Assembly (NCBI GenBank): GCA_045540315.1
Contig: JAZQHA010000062.1
Location: 1 to 15,442 of the forward strand
From: CAG-557 sp045540315
GTDB taxonomy: Bacteria > Bacillota > Clostridia > Oscillospirales > Acutalibacteraceae
DNA length: 15,442 nucleotides
Direction of reading: 5' to 3'
Shown piece by piece: positions 1 through 6,660 of this stretch (its first letter is position 1; every line of letters begins with the position of its first letter). A program made the position numbers and the translations under genes. Below the pieces are notes generated by a model. That model searched no databases. It had not been told where the DNA came from and worked only from the letters and a program-made list of their open reading frames with translations.

Positions 1-141
1 AACGTTGGCGCTTGTAAACTCTTCGTGATCATCCGTCTACAACTATAAACGTTTGAACCATGTAAACCGTTTGAAAGAACTAACGTTTGATCGGACCGGG
101 GCAAGCCCTTCGTCTATGGCACTAAACGTTTGAATATGGGG
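1..141. repeat. Left terminal inverted repeat, putative protein-primed replication origin
   Basis: The first 141 bases are the exact reverse complement of the last 141; pairing fails first at base 142 (A against an expected G). Perfect terminal inverted repeats together with a phi29-type DNA polymerase are the hallmark of genomes whose 5' ends carry a covalent terminal protein. The ends read 5'-AACGTTGGCG, so the template 3' end begins TT. A two-base terminal repetition would allow the sliding-back initiation known from phi29, with dAMP as first nucleotide; this is inference. The repeat is far longer than the 6-bp one of phi29 and more like the long repeats of other protein-primed phages. Confidence 0.95.
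47..134. repeat. Four AAACGTTTGA-like motifs in the left terminal repeat
   Basis: The core GTTTGA starts at 51, 69, 85 and 128, preceded by AAAC, AAACC, TAAC and AAAC. The genome tip itself is AACGTT, the same palindromic core. The mirror set lies at 15309-15396. Repeated motifs in a replication origin suggest sites for an origin-binding or nucleoid protein, but no such protein can be named from the sequence. Confidence 0.6.
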
Positions 142-150
142 AAATGGGGG

Positions 151-181
151 AAAGAAAAAAGTCGGACGATAACCGCCCGAC
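151..181 (-). terminator. Rho-independent terminator of the early operon
   Basis: Read on the minus strand, an 8-bp stem (GTCGGGCG with CGTCCGAC, one G-U pair) closes a 5-base loop and is followed by TTTTTTCTTT. It lies 37 bases beyond the stop of the leftmost gene and 10 bases before the terminal repeat. It would stop leftward transcription before it runs off the genome end. Confidence 0.85.
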
Positions 182-217
182 CTAAAAGAAAAATATGGTG
201 TATACTAATTAGATATA

Positions 218-559
218 TTAAATACTAACGCTCAACCCATAAAACTGACTTGTCATTTTCAAATAACCGTCTTCGTTAACCTCCTGGGCATAGTGCCGGA
301 AATTCCATTTCGAAATAGATTGTGTGTGAATCCCCCTTTTCTTCGTCCGTCTCTGAATCAGAATAACATGGGAATAAATCTTTGTCACCATAAACGGCAA
401 TAACTCCGGAATATCTCCCTCATATTCAATAGCCAGAACACATTGAGGGAGAAGGAACACTCCGCCTAAAACGGGCTTAGTCTTTTCTACATGAAAATAA
501 CGACTTCTATTTTCCGTGTACTTTTCAAAATTTGCAATACCATGGTCTGTTTTATTCAT
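218..559 (-). CDS. Unknown 113-residue protein, leftmost gene
   Basis: I do not recognise a family. The protein is soluble-looking, with a basic middle (QRRTKKRG around residues 69-76) and hydrophobic beta-like segments (GGVFLLPQCVLAIEY, residues 32-46), and no membrane segment or signal peptide. An AAGGAG ribosome binding site lies about 12 bases before the ATG, and the gene follows the packaging ATPase by 17 bases, so it belongs to the same transcript. It is the last gene before the terminator. By position it resembles the small gene 1 at the DNA-polymerase end of phi29, but I see no sequence support for that. The reading frame is well supported; the function is unknown. Confidence 0.85.
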   Translation of the reverse strand: MNKTDHGIANFEKYTENRSRYFHVEKTKPVLGGVFLLPQCVLAIEYEGDIPELLPFMVTKIYSHVILIQRRTKKRGIHTQSISKWNFRHYAQEVNEDGYLKMTSQFYGLSVSI

Positions 560-576
560 TTTTTCATATTCTCCTT

Positions 577-1662
577 TCAGAATGTCCTGTCCATAAAATT
601 GTCAATGTCAATAAAGCAATCCGCTTCCGTTATCATTTTCTTAGTTTGTATAGCGTTCCGCATAAACCGACAAATTCCCGGATAATTTAGCGCTATTTCC
701 TGCGCCGTTATTCTGTGCCGCCTGGCCTTCATTGATTTAGGCCGTTCAATGAGTACAGTATCTCCCAGGCGAACAGAAAGATTAAGGTCGGAAATATAGA
801 AACTGTATTCCCCACGGAAGCGCTTTAATTCTTTCGCCCTGTCCAGGTTATACCCATTCCATTCAAGCGGGTATTCCGTTTCTTCCCACTCCCCGCCCGT
901 GATCATGCGGGCCTGTTTGTTTTGGTTTACATTGTAGTGTTTTGAAGCACTATCGTCAATCTTGACTTCGGGAGTCCAATAAACGCATACCCTTAGCCCG
1001 TTTTCTTCGGAAAAGAGTGTAACCTTTCCCCGCCTTACCCGGCCTACATCAATGTGATAATAGTCAAATATCGGTGACTTTTGCTTGACGGTATTCGCAA
1101 GACAAAATACTTTTACGTTATCCCGAAGCCTGATAATTGTAGAAAGGTTATTTAAGTACCCTTCTAAAAACAAATCATCCTTCAGCCGTTTTTTACGCTC
1201 CAAGAACTCTTCAAAAATAACCGTTTGCACCTGGTCATAGTTATTACCTTTATAACTCAGCCATTGAGACAGAGAAAGCGCGCTTCCGATCTTCTCCCGG
1301 ACGTTCCGCCCTTCTTCAATGCTTTTTGCGTCGATGGACGCACCCAGAACAGACAATTCCTTTTCATGGTCTGTGCGTTCTTCAAAATATGGTTTTATCG
1401 TAGCCATATAGGAACGAACACGCCCCTGTCTTACATCCTCGTCAATCGTCCGCATGACGGCAAACTGCGCGCCCGTCTCCAACCATTGATCAACGCAGTA
1501 TTGCAAAATCCCGTATGACTTCCCGAATGAACGCATACCGAAGATTAAATATACATCCGCGTCCAGGGCAAGCAAGGCCGGATAATCCACGACCTGCATT
1601 TCCTGCCCGGTAGCCGCGTTTTTTACGGTCAGGGGTTTTATTTTCAACGTGTCAATCTTCAT
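577..1662 (-). CDS. DNA packaging ATPase, phi29 gp16-like
   Basis: This 361-residue protein should be the motor ATPase that pumps DNA into the prohead through the portal. A Walker A loop, GMRSFGKS, lies at residues 42-49. A hydrophobic strand ending in EE (VIFEEF, residues 148-153) fits Walker B with Glu in place of the usual first Asp. A strand with LANTV near residue 190 matches the sensor-like motif seen in the gp16 family. Length is close to phi29 gp16 (332 residues). The start is an ATG preceded by GAGGTGG; its first codons overlap the end of the preceding 56-residue gene by 11 bases. In phi29 this gene ends the late operon; here it follows the DNA polymerase in the replication block, so its timing or level must be set differently. 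Confidence 0.88.
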   Translation of the reverse strand: MKIDTLKIKPLTVKNAATGQEMQVVDYPALLALDADVYLIFGMRSFGKSYGILQYCVDQWLETGAQFAVMRTIDEDVRQGRVRSYMATIKPYFEERTDHEKELSVLGASIDAKSIEEGRNVREKIGSALSLSQWLSYKGNNYDQVQTVIFEEFLERKKRLKDDLFLEGYLNNLSTIIRLRDNVKVFCLANTVKQKSPIFDYYHIDVGRVRRGKVTLFSEENGLRVCVYWTPEVKIDDSASKHYNVNQNKQARMITGGEWEETEYPLEWNGYNLDRAKELKRFRGEYSFYISDLNLSVRLGDTVLIERPKSMKARRHRITAQEIALNYPGICRFMRNAIQTKKMITEADCFIDIDNFMDRTF

Positions 1663-1822
1663 CTTTCACCACCTCGCACAGAAAATAAATACCGCCTGGT
1701 GTATGTATGGGAGTTTCAGAAACTTGTAAAATCTTGTAGTATTGTAATCCGCCACCGGGTATTAAAAGAAATTCTGTATTCAAGTTTAATTCAAAGTTCG
1801 TTGTTATCGCTGTTTTCATCAT
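1652..1822 (-). CDS. Small unknown protein (56 residues) between polymerase and ATPase
   Basis: An open frame begins with two ATG codons in tandem (1822 and 1819) overlapping the DNA polymerase stop, and ends in TGA inside the start of the ATPase gene. AAGGTG lies about 6 bases upstream of the first ATG. The protein begins MMKTAITTNFELNLNTEF and contains LLIPGGGLQYYKILQVSE in its middle, ending in the acidic EVVKDED. It fills the only gap between two genes that otherwise would be 156 bases apart, in an operon where genes are nearly contiguous, which favours a real gene. I know no homologue; it looks like a small beta-rich soluble protein. Confidence 0.72.
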   Translation of the reverse strand: MMKTAITTNFELNLNTEFLLIPGGGLQYYKILQVSETPIHTPGGIYFLCEVVKDED

Positions 1823-3948
1823 AATTTCACCTTATATAAATTCCTCTTTTCTTTGATGATATCCAGATCAATGTCAAAACTTTCTTTTTCCGGCCTTGCC
1901 AGATGATACCGCCCCGACTTCGTCAAGTATAAATCGCTGTTCCGTTCTTCCCACTCTTCAAGCGTGATTCCGTCACGTTCGGAAAGTAGAATTTCGAACG
2001 AATCGGAAACAGACAAACGATAAGTTGTGTTCTCAATCCAGCACCCTCCGCCGTCGTTCCATTTGTTTTCCGGGTTATCCACATACCGGGAAACCGTCCG
2101 CCCGGAAACGTCCGGCCCAAAGATTGTACCTGGGATAAAGTCTGTCCAGTCCGTAATTACGCAAACTGCCTTTTTGGAAAGCCCGGCAACTGTCATTTTG
2201 AATATTCCTGTATGATCTTTCACGAGATACTTTTTGGCGCCCCAGGTACAAAAACCCAGATACGCCCCGTCCGCCGTCTCATGATCAAAAATCCCAAGGT
2301 CAGGGAAGTCATTTTCATACCCCAGCATTTTCAAGCGCCCTTGCCTTACACCTTTCGCCCAATCATTGTATTTTGAAATACTGGGCAAACACTTTTCCAT
2401 GTCAACAACTTTGGCCGAATCTGTGTCACAGTACACAACCCGCTTGTCGTTCGGAATGATAATATCATGCCAGAGGTGGAAACGCGTCCAGGCCGGAACA
2501 AATACGCCCCACTGGTAAGCAAGAAAGCTATTCCATGAATTGTAATACATCGATAGTTGATCGTTTATCGCGTCTTTGTCCGCATAGTCCAGGAAAACAC
2601 GTTTCCATTCTGTGTCATTTAGTTCTATCGCATCATGTAACAATGCCGTAACCATCATACCATAAAAGGAATTGACGCGGTTTTTTGCCTTCATGTAGTT
2701 GTCTTTTTCACCTTCTACGCCCTTCAATTTCTGTTTACGTTCGTAGTATTTTAACATGCAGTGTAAAAGTGCGTCCGGCAAGTATCCAGTTTTGGCCCAC
2801 ATGAACCGTTTTACCTTTACCTGTCTGACCGTGTAGGTTTCCAAGATAAGCTGAAAATCCAGATTAGTTAATACAGCGTTTATTTGTGTAGCACTCTGAA
2901 CCCGGCCGTTGTCTAAAACCACATCGTCAACAATTCGCCTGTTTCCGTGTTCATCTTCCACCCAGCGTCGTGTGTCACATTTTGAAGCGGATAAAAAGGT
3001 ATTGCTTGTTTTATTGACCACTTTTCCGCCCGGGTTAGTGAAGGTAAATTCCCCGATAAAGCACAGGTCAGAATCTGGCCGAAGAATAAAGGATATGTCT
3101 TTCCATGTCACCTTTTCCGGCCTTACCCAGTGCCATCCGCCCGAAGGATACTTGTGTACCAGCATGGCGAACGGGTAAGCACTCCCGAAGTCAAAAGAAT
3201 CTACACCCGGAACGGGTTTTCCCACATATAAATAGTTTGCGTGCGTGTAGCCCCCGGAAAACGCGTCTTTTGTAAGCAGGTATTGTTCCGCGTTCATCCT
3301 CATACGCTTGAACCACTTTCTGTTTTCCGGGTTTTTCCGCATTTCCTTTCTACATTCCACGCGGAGAAAAGCTGTATTCGTAAGCGGAAAATCCCAGAAA
3401 TTCATTCCCTCCTGATTTTCCAGTTGTCGGATTTTCTTTATCATGATTTCAACATCCCGTCGGCAATAGCTTTCTTCTTCCTCTGTCAGTTTTTCCCCTG
3501 GGTAGCGTTCTTTCTGATAATCCATTTCCAGTTTTTCAAGTCCTACATCTTTACCACACAGCGCAAGACTTTTGTTTGTCAGATAGTAAGAGCATCGAAA
3601 CTCAAGTAGATCGTCAAGCGTGAATTTAAGCATTTTGTGCGTATCTGTCGCGAACACTTCGGAAATTTCATGTTCGCCCATGTTTCGAATTATCGCTTCC
3701 GTCTCGTAACTTAAGTTGTGGACAAAACAGATAGACGGTTTTCCCTCGCATAAGTCCAGAAGTCCGGCAAGGCAAGCAGGCCAGCTGTTCCAGGTATAAT
3801 AAATCGGTTCTTCTCCCGGTGCGTCCTGAACCATTGCTTGCCAGTGCCACGTTATAAGGTTATCCCGGTCGAAATCATCTTTGAAATGTGTCGTTTCGAT
3901 GTCAAAACAGATAAGCCGATGAGAATATTTTTTTCTTTTCTTCGGCAT
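1819..3948 (-). CDS. Protein-primed family B DNA polymerase
   Basis: This 709-residue replicative polymerase extends from the terminal protein. Exonuclease motifs: ExoI DIET (D16, E18), ExoII HNLSYE (N78, with E82 where phi29 has Asp66) and ExoIII YCRRD (Y161, D165). Polymerase motifs: A, DFGSAYP (D253-P259; the usual SLYP is SAYP here); B, KNRVNSFYG (K422-G430); C, YCDTDS (Y506-S511); and KKY (572-574). It is about 135 residues longer than phi29 polymerase (572). Part of the excess lies between motifs A and B (169 residues against about 134, the region of the TPR1 insertion), and much of it is a C-terminal extension of about 135 residues after KKY. The start has GGTAGGTG upstream and lies 9 bases after the putative terminal protein gene, as in phi29 where genes 3 and 2 adjoin. 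Confidence 0.95.
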   Translation of the reverse strand: MPKKRKKYSHRLICFDIETTHFKDDFDRDNLITWHWQAMVQDAPGEEPIYYTWNSWPACLAGLLDLCEGKPSICFVHNLSYETEAIIRNMGEHEISEVFATDTHKMLKFTLDDLLEFRCSYYLTNKSLALCGKDVGLEKLEMDYQKERYPGEKLTEEEESYCRRDVEIMIKKIRQLENQEGMNFWDFPLTNTAFLRVECRKEMRKNPENRKWFKRMRMNAEQYLLTKDAFSGGYTHANYLYVGKPVPGVDSFDFGSAYPFAMLVHKYPSGGWHWVRPEKVTWKDISFILRPDSDLCFIGEFTFTNPGGKVVNKTSNTFLSASKCDTRRWVEDEHGNRRIVDDVVLDNGRVQSATQINAVLTNLDFQLILETYTVRQVKVKRFMWAKTGYLPDALLHCMLKYYERKQKLKGVEGEKDNYMKAKNRVNSFYGMMVTALLHDAIELNDTEWKRVFLDYADKDAINDQLSMYYNSWNSFLAYQWGVFVPAWTRFHLWHDIIIPNDKRVVYCDTDSAKVVDMEKCLPSISKYNDWAKGVRQGRLKMLGYENDFPDLGIFDHETADGAYLGFCTWGAKKYLVKDHTGIFKMTVAGLSKKAVCVITDWTDFIPGTIFGPDVSGRTVSRYVDNPENKWNDGGGCWIENTTYRLSVSDSFEILLSERDGITLEEWEERNSDLYLTKSGRYHLARPEKESFDIDLDIIKEKRNLYKVKL

Positions 3949-3957
3949 GGTTTACAC

Positions 3958-4647
3958 CTACCTTTTCTTTTTTGTGTACCTTTTTTTCTCACTTCCTTTC
4001 TGCTTTACCTTCTTCTTTTCCTGACGGTTTACGGTGATATTATCGTTTTCCTGGTCTCCGAAGTCCTGAACATCATCATCCCCTATTGTGATAAAGTCGC
4101 GCTGTTCGTCAAAATCCAAATTCGAAAAGTAGTCACTGGATGAGGTTTCTTTGTTGATGATATCATCTATCACCGCGTCAATGTCTTTCTGTGACATATC
4201 TGCCATGTTGTAGGCCATGGCCAATTGTTCGTCAGAGTCATAACCTGCGCCTTTTTCCGCGGATTGAATCCGGCCTAAAATGCTCATCGCTCTTTGATAC
4301 TTTTCTTTATCCATATCACCAAGGCCCGGATGATTTTTTTTGAACGTTTCCATTCTTTTGTTTTCCATCTCCCGGATACCCTTGACGGTTGACGTTTTGG
4401 CGTTTAAGATATCAAGCGCCTGTTGTGCTTGCAGGGCAAGCGCTTTTTTGCTCTTGCCCTTCACTTTCGTGTTAAAGTCTCCGTATCTGTCCAGTATATA
4501 GGACTTCTTCCCGTACTGCGTACCCCCAGGGGAAAACGCTTTTCCCAGTGCCTTCAGTCTGCTCTGGGCGCGCTTTCCCAGTGTGTGAATGATATCCTTT
4601 AATTCCTTTACGGATAAAAAGTCAATTGGCGGTAACTCAAAAGCCAT
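3958..4647 (-). CDS. Putative terminal protein (replication primer)
   Basis: This 229-residue protein is very hydrophilic and largely helical, with basic N-terminal helices (residues 15-70), a charged middle, an acidic stretch around residues 185-205 (IGDDDVQDFGDQEND) and a strongly basic tail (KKKVKQKGSEKKRYTKKKR). The call rests on context. Protein-primed genomes need a terminal protein of about 230-270 residues, it is normally encoded directly upstream of the polymerase as here, and no other gene fits. phi29 TP is 266 residues and primes from Ser232. Here Ser, Thr or Tyr residues at 163-169 (TSSSDYF) or near the C-terminus are possible priming residues, but none can be assigned. Terminal proteins diverge fast, so lack of obvious similarity is not evidence against the call. 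GAGGT precedes the ATG. Confidence 0.62.
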   Translation of the reverse strand: MAFELPPIDFLSVKELKDIIHTLGKRAQSRLKALGKAFSPGGTQYGKKSYILDRYGDFNTKVKGKSKKALALQAQQALDILNAKTSTVKGIREMENKRMETFKKNHPGLGDMDKEKYQRAMSILGRIQSAEKGAGYDSDEQLAMAYNMADMSQKDIDAVIDDIINKETSSSDYFSNLDFDEQRDFITIGDDDVQDFGDQENDNITVNRQEKKKVKQKGSEKKRYTKKKR

Positions 4648-4729
4648 TTAATTAACCTCTTTTTCTTCCCCGTTCTCTTTATGGTAGATCGGCATGACAA
4701 TCCCAACCAGACGCGTTATATTCCATAAT

Positions 4730-5428
4730 TTACCCCCATTGTTCGGCCATTGCCCTTGCAATTCCCCAAAACGTTTTACTTCTGATTTTCGCCGTTTCCG
4801 GGTCATTCCATCTTAAAATTTTTCCGTTAAGCGTGGCATAATCCGCAAATGCGTTATGTGACTGCCCCTTTGAATTTATCGGTCCGGGGTCTACTATGTC
4901 TGTCGGCGTAAGTGGAGGGAGATTATTTAGCCATAGACAAGTTGACTTTCGCGCCGCTTCTCCAAACCAAAACGGTTGTATAATCTGGTCAGGCTTGCGA
5001 TATCGCGTTGACATAATACCTATAGGGTTTTCAATTGCCCATTTGCAATCTAACTTTGTAAATGTCAGGAAAAAACGAATTGATTCTTCCCTTTGTTTCG
5101 CGCGTTTGATTGCCTTATTTCCGTATTTCTTAACATTAAAATATTTATTCCCACTAACTGTCAAATAAGTACAAGGCGGATGTGCTATAACTAAATCCCA
5201 TTTCTGCAGTTCGTGAAATCTTCCATCCATCGTTATAAACCACACAGCATCTAAAGTGTTGTTTCCGTGGTCTTTAGGATGGAGGATATCAAGAACATTT
5301 TCCCTGATATGATACTCAGGATGAGAGCCGGAACATGAGATAACATCACAGCTATAAGCTTCATGTCCACGCTCTCGAAATGCTATACAGACTCTTTGCG
5401 ATTCTTCGCAAGCAACTAATACGTTCAT
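4730..5428 (-). CDS. C5-cytosine DNA methyltransferase-like protein
   Basis: This 232-residue protein belongs to a compact methylase-like family common in phages. The N-terminal VLVACEESQRV (residues 3-13) matches the SAM-binding motif I region. AHPPCTYL (82-89) carries the catalytic PPC of motif IV (Cys86), and AIENPIG (131-137) carries the ENP/ENV-type motif VI. The C-terminal SKTFWGIARAMAEQWG is typical of the family. No endonuclease partner is nearby, so it is an orphan enzyme. Its likely role is to mark phage DNA against host restriction, though the target base and site are unknown and activity on other substrates cannot be excluded. It lies in the early block between the possible SSB and terminal protein genes. 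A strong GGGAGG site precedes the ATG, next to a 47-nt hairpin. Confidence 0.85.
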   Translation of the reverse strand: MNVLVACEESQRVCIAFRERGHEAYSCDVISCSGSHPEYHIRENVLDILHPKDHGNNTLDAVWFITMDGRFHELQKWDLVIAHPPCTYLTVSGNKYFNVKKYGNKAIKRAKQREESIRFFLTFTKLDCKWAIENPIGIMSTRYRKPDQIIQPFWFGEAARKSTCLWLNNLPPLTPTDIVDPGPINSKGQSHNAFADYATLNGKILRWNDPETAKIRSKTFWGIARAMAEQWG

Positions 5429-5453
5429 GTTAAATAACCTCCCGATAGATAAA

Positions 5454-5500
5454 GCCGGATACCTTAGTCACGGCTTACACCGCTCCGATAGATATCCGGC
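5454..5500. promoter_or_regulatory. 47-nt intercistronic stem-loop before the methyltransferase gene
   Basis: GCCGGATA (5454-5461) pairs perfectly with TATCCGGC (5493-5500). The enclosed loop contains a smaller hairpin (CGGT/GCCG around a GTAA loop on the minus strand), a member of the mini-hairpin family. A 9-bp direct repeat CGATAGATA lies at 5443-5451 and 5486-5494. No T-run follows on the minus strand, so it is unlikely to be a simple terminator. RNA processing, stability or translational control is more plausible. Confidence 0.6.
5468..5486 (-). repeat. Mini-hairpin element inside the stem-loop before the methyltransferase gene
   Basis: On the minus strand GGAGCGGTGTAAGCCGTGA, identical at 18 of 19 positions to the copy at 13962-13980. 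The changed base still pairs (U-G), and the GTAA loop is kept. It is nested in the larger stem 5454-5500. Confidence 0.65.
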
Positions 5501-5529
5501 CTACGTTGTTAGTTTTCAGTGTTCATATG

Positions 5530-5919
5530 TCATTCTTCGTTGTCCGTCTTCTGAAGTCCGTTTGCTCTTTCCTGGTTAACAGTGGTACAAAGAACCTCTA
5601 TGTAATTGTTGCCCTTCTTCGTCTTCCGCTCTCTGAATCCAATGGCAAAGGTTCCGCGGGGTTCATCGCCCAGGACGTCAAGCAGTTCGTCAATCTGCTT
5701 GATAACGTTTTCGGACTTCGTGATAGCATTCCCCAGATAACCTTCTCCGTTTCTTAACGTGATTTCGTACAATTCCTTCTGCCCGTCCTCGCTCTTGATA
5801 TGCAGGTATCCGACAAACTCGTAATACCCCTCAAGTTCCCGGCAAAGACCGATAGTTTCGGCCTTCTCTGCTACTACGCTTTCCAGTTTCGTAGGATAAT
5901 GCTTTCTGTCAACAACCAT
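5530..5919 (-). CDS. Unknown 129-residue early protein, possible ssDNA-binding protein
   Basis: I do not recognise it with certainty. The protein has alternating beta-like segments (YEFVGYLHIKSE, KELYEITLRNGEGYLG, GTFAIGFRERKTKKGNNYIEVLCT) and a polar acidic tail (KTDNEE). A beta-rich core plus an acidic C-terminus in a 120-130-residue protein of the early block fits the size and position of the phi29 single-stranded DNA-binding protein p5 (124 residues). Protein-primed replication by strand displacement needs such a protein. This is inference from context. AAAGGTGG lies 8 bases before the ATG. A 140-base gap with several stem-loops separates it from the upstream gene. Confidence 0.8.
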   Translation of the reverse strand: MVVDRKHYPTKLESVVAEKAETIGLCRELEGYYEFVGYLHIKSEDGQKELYEITLRNGEGYLGNAITKSENVIKQIDELLDVLGDEPRGTFAIGFRERKTKKGNNYIEVLCTTVNQERANGLQKTDNEE

Positions 5920-5968
5920 TTGATTCCACCTTTCCGCTCTTCGTCTGATTTGAGCATGATCAATATTT

Positions 5969-6038
5969 AGAGTAGTTATCTACTCTCAACGCTCCCCGGC
6001 CATGTTATGGAGCGGCTTTAGCCGTGAGAAAGGGCCGG
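5969..6038. promoter_or_regulatory. Cluster of stem-loops upstream of the 129-residue early gene
   Basis: AGAGTAG (5969-5975) and CTACTCT (5980-5986) form a perfect 7-bp stem with a 4-base loop. CCGGCC (5996-6001) pairs with GGCCGG (6033-6038) around a hairpin CGGC/GCCG at 6013-6024. The latter is a member of the mini-hairpin family but in inverted orientation compared with the other copies. The 7-bp palindrome could be an operator or an RNA hairpin; nothing here decides which. I see no convincing promoter or open frame in this 139-base gap. Confidence 0.5.
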
Positions 6039-6058
6039 AAAGCACGGACAATAGACAA

Positions 6059-6244
6059 TTACCACTTTCTGATCATTTCCAGGACTTCCGCGTCCTTCTG
6101 TGCGATAAACTCGACCAGTTCCCCAAGAGTGATATTTTCCTCAAGCGCTTTTCCTAAAATTTCGGAATAGCCGACGGACAGTCCCACAAGATGGGATAAA
6201 TCATAAAAATCATATTCCTTCAATGCATCGATACCCGTTTTCAT
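6059..6244 (-). CDS. Unknown 61-residue early protein
   Basis: This small acidic protein is predicted mostly helical (DALKEYDFYDLSHLVGLS, LGELVEFIAQKDAEVLEMI). A GAGGAG ribosome binding site lies about 9 bases before the ATG. No transmembrane segment or recognised motif is seen. It sits second in the early operon behind the promoter at 6522-6549. Early small proteins of phages often act on host functions or on regulation, but nothing in the sequence points to a target. Confidence 0.8.
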   Translation of the reverse strand: MKTGIDALKEYDFYDLSHLVGLSVGYSEILGKALEENITLGELVEFIAQKDAEVLEMIRKW

Positions 6245-6265
6245 TCTTCCGTTCTCCTCTCTTTG

Positions 6266-6283
6266 TCACGCCTTCGGCGCTCC
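6266..6283 (-). repeat. Mini-hairpin element, copy between the two 61-residue genes
   Basis: On the minus strand GGAGCGCCGAAGGCGTGA forms a CGCC/GGCG stem closed by GAA. It starts directly after the TAA of the upstream gene and ends before the GAGGAG site of the next. It matches the elements at 5468-5486, 13962-13980, 12830-12849 and 13993-14007 in its GGAGCG...CGTGA frame. Confidence 0.6.
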
Positions 6284-6469
6284 TTATACTAAATAGATTT
6301 TTACCAGGGGAAGTAATTCCCACTTCCCCGCCGCCGCTTTCCGCTCCCACGTGAAGCGGTCAACTTCTTCCATTCCGGAAATATCGGTTGCCGGTTTCCC
6401 GTCCCTGTTGTAAATGGAAAAAACGGTGTTTTCCCTTATAAAAATGTTTACAACGTCCGTTACTGTCAT
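6284..6469 (-). CDS. Unknown 61-residue protein, first gene of the early block
   Basis: The protein starts MTVTDVVNIFIRENTVFSIY and carries a central WERKAAAGKWELLPL. The hydrophobic stretches are too short or interrupted to be membrane segments. AAGGAAAGAG precedes the ATG. It is the first gene downstream of the promoter with a perfect TATAAT at 6522-6527, so it should be expressed immediately after infection if that promoter is early. The sequence does not resemble phi29 p4 or p6 in any way I can recognise. Confidence 0.8.
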   Translation of the reverse strand: MTVTDVVNIFIRENTVFSIYNRDGKPATDISGMEEVDRFTWERKAAAGKWELLPLVKIYLV

Positions 6470-6521
6470 TTTCTCTTTCCTTTCCGCTTTTCGCTGTGGT
6501 TTGTTCCTCTTTACATTTTCT

Positions 6522-6549
6522 ATTATACTCAGATACCAGGAAAAAGCAA
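6522..6549 (-). promoter_or_regulatory. Sigma70-type promoter of the early block (P2)
   Basis: On the minus strand, TTGCTT (6544-6549) is followed after 16 bases by a perfect TATAAT (6522-6527). Transcription would start near 6515, about 45 bases before the first early gene, and downstream of the terminator at 6583-6628. This makes it the best candidate for driving the replication genes independently of the late operon. Confidence 0.7.
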
Positions 6550-6574
6550 GTTAGACTTTATCCTCCGTTTTATC

Positions 6575-6655
6575 CCCAAAATAAACAAAAGCCGTCAGAC
6601 TTTATTTATTGTCTGACAGCTTTTGTTTTAGGAGGCTCAAATTATTCAACTTACG
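6575..6655 (-). ncRNA. Predicted short RNA (about 80 nt) or attenuated leader
   Basis: A strong promoter (6661-6688) would start transcription near 6654, only about 26 bases before the terminator stem at 6628-6583. The product would be an RNA of about 80 nt with a 5' single-stranded part containing CCUCCU (complement of 6630-6635) and a terminator hairpin at its 3' end. CCUCCU is complementary to Shine-Dalgarno sequences. Alternatively the arrangement is an attenuator controlling read-through into the early genes. This is a prediction from promoter and terminator signals only. Confidence 0.4.
6583..6628 (-). terminator. Strong terminator between late and early blocks
   Basis: Bases 6583-6600 pair with 6611-6628 over about 18 positions, with one wobble or mismatch depending on strand, around a 10-base AT loop. 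On the minus strand the GC-rich core is followed by CTTTTGTTTATTTT. The mirror arrangement also gives T-runs on the plus strand, so it may work both ways. It ends the late operon after the 27-residue gene. Confidence 0.88.
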
Positions 6656-6660
6656 CTATT

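Noticed and set aside
98..107. GGGCAAGCCC palindrome in the terminal repeat as a hairpin
   Set aside because: The two-base loop is too tight for a stable hairpin and there is no further pairing; it is better treated as part of the shared 12-bp sequence.
1..217. Packaging RNA gene at the left end, as in phi29
   Set aside because: Only about 75 bases separate the terminal repeat from the last gene, and they contain a terminator; there is no room for a 120-nt RNA without using the repeat or the gene.
4648..4729. Two frames of 15 codons between the methyltransferase and terminal protein genes
   Set aside because: They are too short, with no convincing ribosome binding site or hydrophobic span, and no sign that they are more than chance.
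5969..6038. Possible tRNA-like cloverleaf in the stem-loop cluster
   Set aside because: The stems do not have tRNA arm lengths or a T-loop/anticodon pattern; no tRNA can be supported anywhere in the window.
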